Source: Halobacteriales archaeon QH_10_67_22
GTDB lineage: Archaea; Halobacteriota; Halobacteria; Halobacteriales; Haloarculaceae
NCBI GenBank assembly: GCA_003021305.1
Contig: PXQN01000076.1
Location: 1-50,438 of the forward strand
Reading direction: 5' to 3'
Length of the DNA stretch: 50,438 nt
The stretch's first letter is position 1, and each line of letters opens with the position of its first letter. The position numbers and the translations under genes are program-made. The notes under the pieces were generated by a model. It was not told the origin of the DNA and searched no databases. It was given only the letters and a program-made list of their open reading frames with translations. Shown here piece after piece: positions 43,193 through 50,438 of the stretch.

Positions 43193-43828
43193 TCAGAACA
43201 CGTCGACGACGTCGTTGAGGTCCGCCGCGGTGACGTCACCTTCGCGGAACACGCGTGGGCCGTCGGCGATATCGACGATGGTGGTCGCCTGAGTCGCAGA
43301 GGGGGGCGGGTCGCCGACGACGATGGCGTCGACCCGGTCGCCGACGTGCTCGCGGGCCAGTTCGAGGTCGATGAGCGTGTCGTCGTCGACGGTTCCCGAC
43401 CGGTTGGCGGAAGACATCGCCAGCGGCCCGTCGAGGTGGGCCATCAGTTCCCGTAACGCGGGGTTGGCGATACAGCCGATCGAGACCGTGCCGTCGAGTT
43501 GCACGCGCTCGTGGGGGACCTGGTCTGTGGCCGCGACGATGAGAAAGAGCGGACCGGGCCAGAACGCGTCGACCAGGCGTTGTGCGACTCCCGCGTCGTC
43601 GGGCCGGCCGTACTGCTGCCAGTCGGCCGGGTCCCGGACGAACAGCGTCAGTGGTTTCTCTCGCGAGCGGCCCTTGATCTCGTAGAGGCGCTCTATCGCG
43701 TCCTCGTTGGCCGCGTCGACGCCCAGCGCCATGTTCGTATCACTCGGCGAGAGCACCACGCCACCCTCACGGACGCAGTCGGCCACACGCCGGAGGTTCG
43801 CAGGCGTCGGTTCGAGTTCCAGCGCCAT
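43193..43828 (-). CDS. Sua5/YciO/YrdC-family protein (threonylcarbamoyl-AMP synthase type)
   Basis: From ATG 43828 (MALELEPTPANLRRVADCVREGGVVLSPSDTNMALGVDA) the protein has 211 residues and consists of one YrdC domain. Conserved features are IYEIKGR-type (RLYEIKGRSREKPLTLFV), WPGPLFLIVAA, TVSIGCIANPAL and the nucleotide-binding MSSANRSG. Such enzymes make threonylcarbamoyl-AMP for the t6A modification of ANN-decoding tRNAs. It lacks the extra Sua5 C-terminal domain. It has an unusual SDTNMAL where many family members have a TDT-YGL pattern, so a related YciO-like role remains possible. Confidence 0.85.
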   Translation of the reverse strand: MALELEPTPANLRRVADCVREGGVVLSPSDTNMALGVDAANEDAIERLYEIKGRSREKPLTLFVRDPADWQQYGRPDDAGVAQRLVDAFWPGPLFLIVAATDQVPHERVQLDGTVSIGCIANPALRELMAHLDGPLAMSSANRSGTVDDDTLIDLELAREHVGDRVDAIVVGDPPPSATQATTIVDIADGPRVFREGDVTAADLNDVVDVF

Positions 43829-44091
43829 CTGTCGGTTCGACCGTCGTGTCCCGGGGATAGGCTCCTGGCGTCTTAAATCCGGTCCCGCTTCGCCGGCCAC
43901 CTCCGGGACCCACACGCTCCGCTCTCCACGACGGACCGGGCAGCACGGTCCAGGGAACGTCTGCCAGTGACACGGCTCAAAAGTGTGTCGGCGCCTGCAG
44001 GCGGTGCCCGACGGGACCTGCCCCGCCGACGTCGGTTCGAACGAAGCTCTCAGGACTCCCTTGTGGTTTCTATCGATTTATTCTTCACGCC

Positions 44092-44407
44092 AGGGTGTCA
44101 TAGAACAGTTGCCATGCCTACCCGCTGTTCAGTACAGACGGTGGAATTATCAGCTTCTAAAGTCACTTGATAGTACATGAGCGAGGAAAGTGAGATGGCA
44201 TCGAGCGGAGAAGACATGGGGGTAAGCATGGCGATTGGGATCGCAATCGGAGTCGCTATCGGTTCTGCTACGAATAATCTCGGACTGTGGATCGCACTTG
44301 GAGTGGCACTCGGTGCTGCAATCGGAGTTGGACTGAGCAACCGGGAATAGAGATGTATTGTTCCTGACTGAAATCAACCCACCTTGCGAACTGTTCTATG
44401 ACACCCT
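44092..44407. mobile_element. 316-bp cassette bounded by a perfect 19-bp inverted repeat
   Basis: The left end reads AGGGTGTCATAGAACAGTT (44092-44110) and the right end is its exact reverse complement AACTGTTCTATGACACCCT (44389-44407). The flanks are similar (attcttcacgcc left, atttcacgcagg right), a possible worn target duplication. The cassette contains the 57-aa glycine-zipper gene and no transposase. The ends look like those of an insertion sequence, so this may be a non-autonomous element or an IS shell carrying a passenger gene. The 260 bp between the Sua5-family gene and the cassette hold no clear gene. Confidence 0.65.
44177..44350 (+). CDS. 57-aa glycine-zipper membrane protein
   Basis: Too short for the ORF track. 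From ATG 44177: MSEESEMASSGEDMGVSMAIGIAIGVAIGSATNNLGLWIALGVALGAAIGVGLSNRE. Two hydrophobic segments rich in small residues carry GxxxG-like spacing (AIGIAIGVAIGSA and GVALGAAIGVG), which promotes tight helix packing in membranes. The upstream part is acidic. Its base composition is less GC-biased than the chromosomal genes. It is the only gene inside the 19-bp inverted-repeat cassette. Function unknown; small Gly-zipper proteins include toxin-like and membrane-organising peptides. Confidence 0.7.
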   Translation: MSEESEMASSGEDMGVSMAIGIAIGVAIGSATNNLGLWIALGVALGAAIGVGLSNRE

Positions 44408-44998
44408 ATTTCACGCAGGTACGAAAATCGTGAGTGAGCTACCGGTCGGGAGTGCTGTCGGTCCGAGACGGGATACCGGCGGGGCCGCGACGACCCCCCT
44501 CGAAACGGATGGGATAGGATGGGTCCGCCGCGAGGCGGGGAACGGAGCGTGTGACCGTGCCGCGCCCCCGGCACCACCGACTGGCGCCCGACGACTCATA
44601 AAACGCCGTCAGACTGCAGGCAGACAACCGGCAGACGTCTTGCGATTTCGAGGTGAAACGGGGGTTACGGCTATCCCGACTGCGGCCGCTCCGGAGGGGG
44701 ACTCTTCCCGCCCATCGCCCTGTTTCTCTGTGGTTTCAGGCCCCGCCCGGGACCGAAGCGGTACTTCCAGACCGTGAAACTTATACCTCAGGGGACTACG
44801 ATCATTAGATAAGAACGGAACAAGGTAGACGAAACAACTCCTATCCGCGATATACCGCCACGTTCGCCCACACAGCGTGTACGACACGCGACGGATATTT
44901 AGATGTCTCTATACTCATAATATCCCCTTATTCGGGTTTAAGACACACGTGGGCCTTGAGGGACAACCTCTTATTGGAGCGGCCAGAACGGCCGTTAC
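44408..44998. other. Intergenic region between the cassette and gltB, no gene seen
   Basis: About 590 bp. Frames of 92-139 codons in the track lack any recognisable domain or haloarchaeal codon bias, so I do not call them. The last 120 bp become AT-rich (agatgtctctatactcataatatcccc) and lead into the gltB promoter: a TATA-like ctcttattgg lies about 25-30 nt before the gltB ATG, and a small inverted repeat cggccagaacggccg lies just before the start. Confidence 0.5.
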
Positions 44999-49540
<4,542 letters not shown>

Positions 49541-49568
49541 TAGTGATTATTGTAGCGATTTACCGGTA
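49541..49568. repeat. Family B inverted-repeat element (B4), truncated, about 28 bp
   Basis: The sequence tagtgattattgtagcgatttaccggta directly follows the gltB TGA stop and matches the left end of B2 and B3. It then breaks into unrelated sequence. Only the end that abuts the stop codon survives, as in A4. Confidence 0.75.
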
Positions 49569-49739
49569 CGTGACTCCCCGACACCCCACCCGTTCTGTTC
49601 GAACGTTTATTCTGACACGCTCGCGTAGAACGCTCGTTTCGGATTCAGAGTTCTTGTCCCAGATATTATAATATATTGCCGGTATAACTGTTTATATACG
49701 AACACCTATCAGCGAAGAGAATGTAATGCACGTATCTCG

Positions 49740-50246
49740 ATGTCGAGAGAGATACAGCGGACGGACGACACCGGTAGCACTGACGCCGGGACACTCGAAG
49801 TCGAGCTGTGGACGCGGCGGCCGGTGTGTGGTCCCCGGACGACGGCCATCGACCGGCTGGGCAGGCTCCGGTCGGCCGGAGCTGTCGAGGACTTCTCGGT
49901 CGAGACCTGGCCCGACGAGGTCACGGTGAGAGACGGCGAGGGGAGACACGAGGTGCTCGCCCTGGTCGAGCGGTTCGAATCGTGGGCCGAGACGGCGGGA
50001 GTGAGTGTCAGGCCGCCGTTCGAGACCCGGACGGCGTCGCTGCTGGTCGGCGACAGCGAGACGGTGTTGCGGACGCCCATGTTGCTGGCGGCCGCCTACG
50101 ACGGCGGCGACCTGGCCGGTGTCTACCCCTGCACCGACGGCGACCACACCTGGACGGTGGCGCAGTTCCTGGACGTGGTCGACCCCGAGGCCGACGCCGC
50201 CGTCACCCCCGACGGAGTTCCCGGCTCGATACTCGAAGGAGGATAG
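49740..50246 (+). CDS. Haloarchaeal HTH-like conserved protein, unknown function
   Basis: A 168-residue protein MSREIQRTDDTGSTDAGTLEVELWTRRPVCGPRTTAIDRLGRLRSAGAVEDFSVETWPDEVTV. Similar openings (VELW...RL..L...G.I.DFSV..W) are common in a haloarchaeal family often annotated as HTH-domain proteins. Later conserved-looking blocks are FESWAETAGVSVRPPFETR and YPCTDGDHTWTVAQFLDVV. The upstream region is AT-rich (aatatattgccggtataactgtttatata), providing a promoter. A regulatory role is only suggested by analogy. Confidence 0.7.
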   Translation: MSREIQRTDDTGSTDAGTLEVELWTRRPVCGPRTTAIDRLGRLRSAGAVEDFSVETWPDEVTVRDGEGRHEVLALVERFESWAETAGVSVRPPFETRTASLLVGDSETVLRTPMLLAAAYDGGDLAGVYPCTDGDHTWTVAQFLDVVDPEADAAVTPDGVPGSILEGG

Positions 50247-50343
50247 TGTAACTGTTACAGAATCTAGTAATAACCAGTAACAGTAGGCACTATTTCTGAA
50301 ATCAATTTTTAAGTGGGATTGGGCAGTCTATGGATGTAGACCG

Positions 50344-50438
50344 ATGAAGCAGGTGTCCGAAGGAATGGATGCGAAACCCGTCGCCTATATGGAGGCGGGT
50401 GCGTACGCCACCTTTCCAGGATATTCGTTCATCGGTCT
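50344..50438 (+). CDS. Unknown protein, 5' end only (runs off the window)
   Basis: An open frame from ATG 50344, MKQVSEGMDAKPVAYMEAGAYATFPGYSFIG, continues past the window edge. A TATA-like tttttaagtggg lies about 25-38 nt upstream. The 31 residues seen do not identify a family. Confidence 0.5.
   Translation, partial: MKQVSEGMDAKPVAYMEAGAYATFPGYSFIG

Noticed and set aside
44358-44777. 139-codon ORF between the cassette and gltB
   Set aside because: It starts inside the inverted-repeat cassette, is low-complexity and proline/arginine-rich, and lacks any domain or clean promoter.

Overview
The window looks like a chromosomal segment of a halophilic archaeon (class Halobacteria, probably close to Haloarcula/Halomicrobium; the genus is inference). 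The coding DNA is very GC-rich and the proteins are strongly acidic. Many genes start next to a TATA-like box about 25-30 nt upstream, as in leaderless transcripts. Markers include CDC48, RadB, glycerol-1-phosphate dehydrogenase (archaeal lipids), halocyanin, a FolC-FolP fusion and a PurN-PurH fusion.

Layout. 1-5.5 kb: 5' part of a CDC48 AAA ATPase, two small membrane proteins, and a copper module made of a broken Lrp/AsnC regulator, a frameshifted CopA P-type ATPase and a halocyanin lipoprotein. 5.5-14.5 kb: purD, a DUF255 thioredoxin-fold protein, a small thioredoxin, cysteine synthase, radB, a DUF1508 membrane protein and a NYN-domain protein. 14.7-21.9 kb: lysine/DAP pathway (dapA, dapB, dapD, lysA, dapE), interrupted by a vapBC toxin-antitoxin pair and an Nmad3-like gene. 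21.9-27.6 kb: purB and a purN-purH fusion, separated by an AT-rich accessory island with a truncated sensor kinase, a frameshifted Fic gene and a 49-bp tandem repeat. 27.7-36.7 kb: small zinc-ribbon protein, pilin-like protein with a bactofilin-like repeat domain, membrane proteins, folCP, VOC protein, glycosyltransferase, metzincin-like protein and a lipoprotein. 36.8-50.4 kb: S9 peptidase, Nudix-like protein, ABC exporter, egsA, a Sua5/YrdC protein, a small glycine-zipper membrane protein inside a 19-bp inverted-repeat cassette, gltB, and two unknown genes at the end.

The most notable structure is not a gene. Thirteen copies of three unrelated short inverted-repeat elements lie across the window: A, 107 bp; B, 80 bp; C, 109 bp. 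They behave like MITEs with a 3-bp target duplication of TGA/TCA. Nine of the thirteen sit exactly at the TGA stop codon of a gene, and the duplication rebuilds that stop codon. At the radB stop, an A and a B element are stacked at one TCA target. Partial copies sit at broken genes.

Metabolically the window combines purine synthesis (purD, purB, purNH), lysine/DAP synthesis, folate, cysteine and glutamate synthesis with copper handling. No tRNA, rRNA or CRISPR array was recognised.
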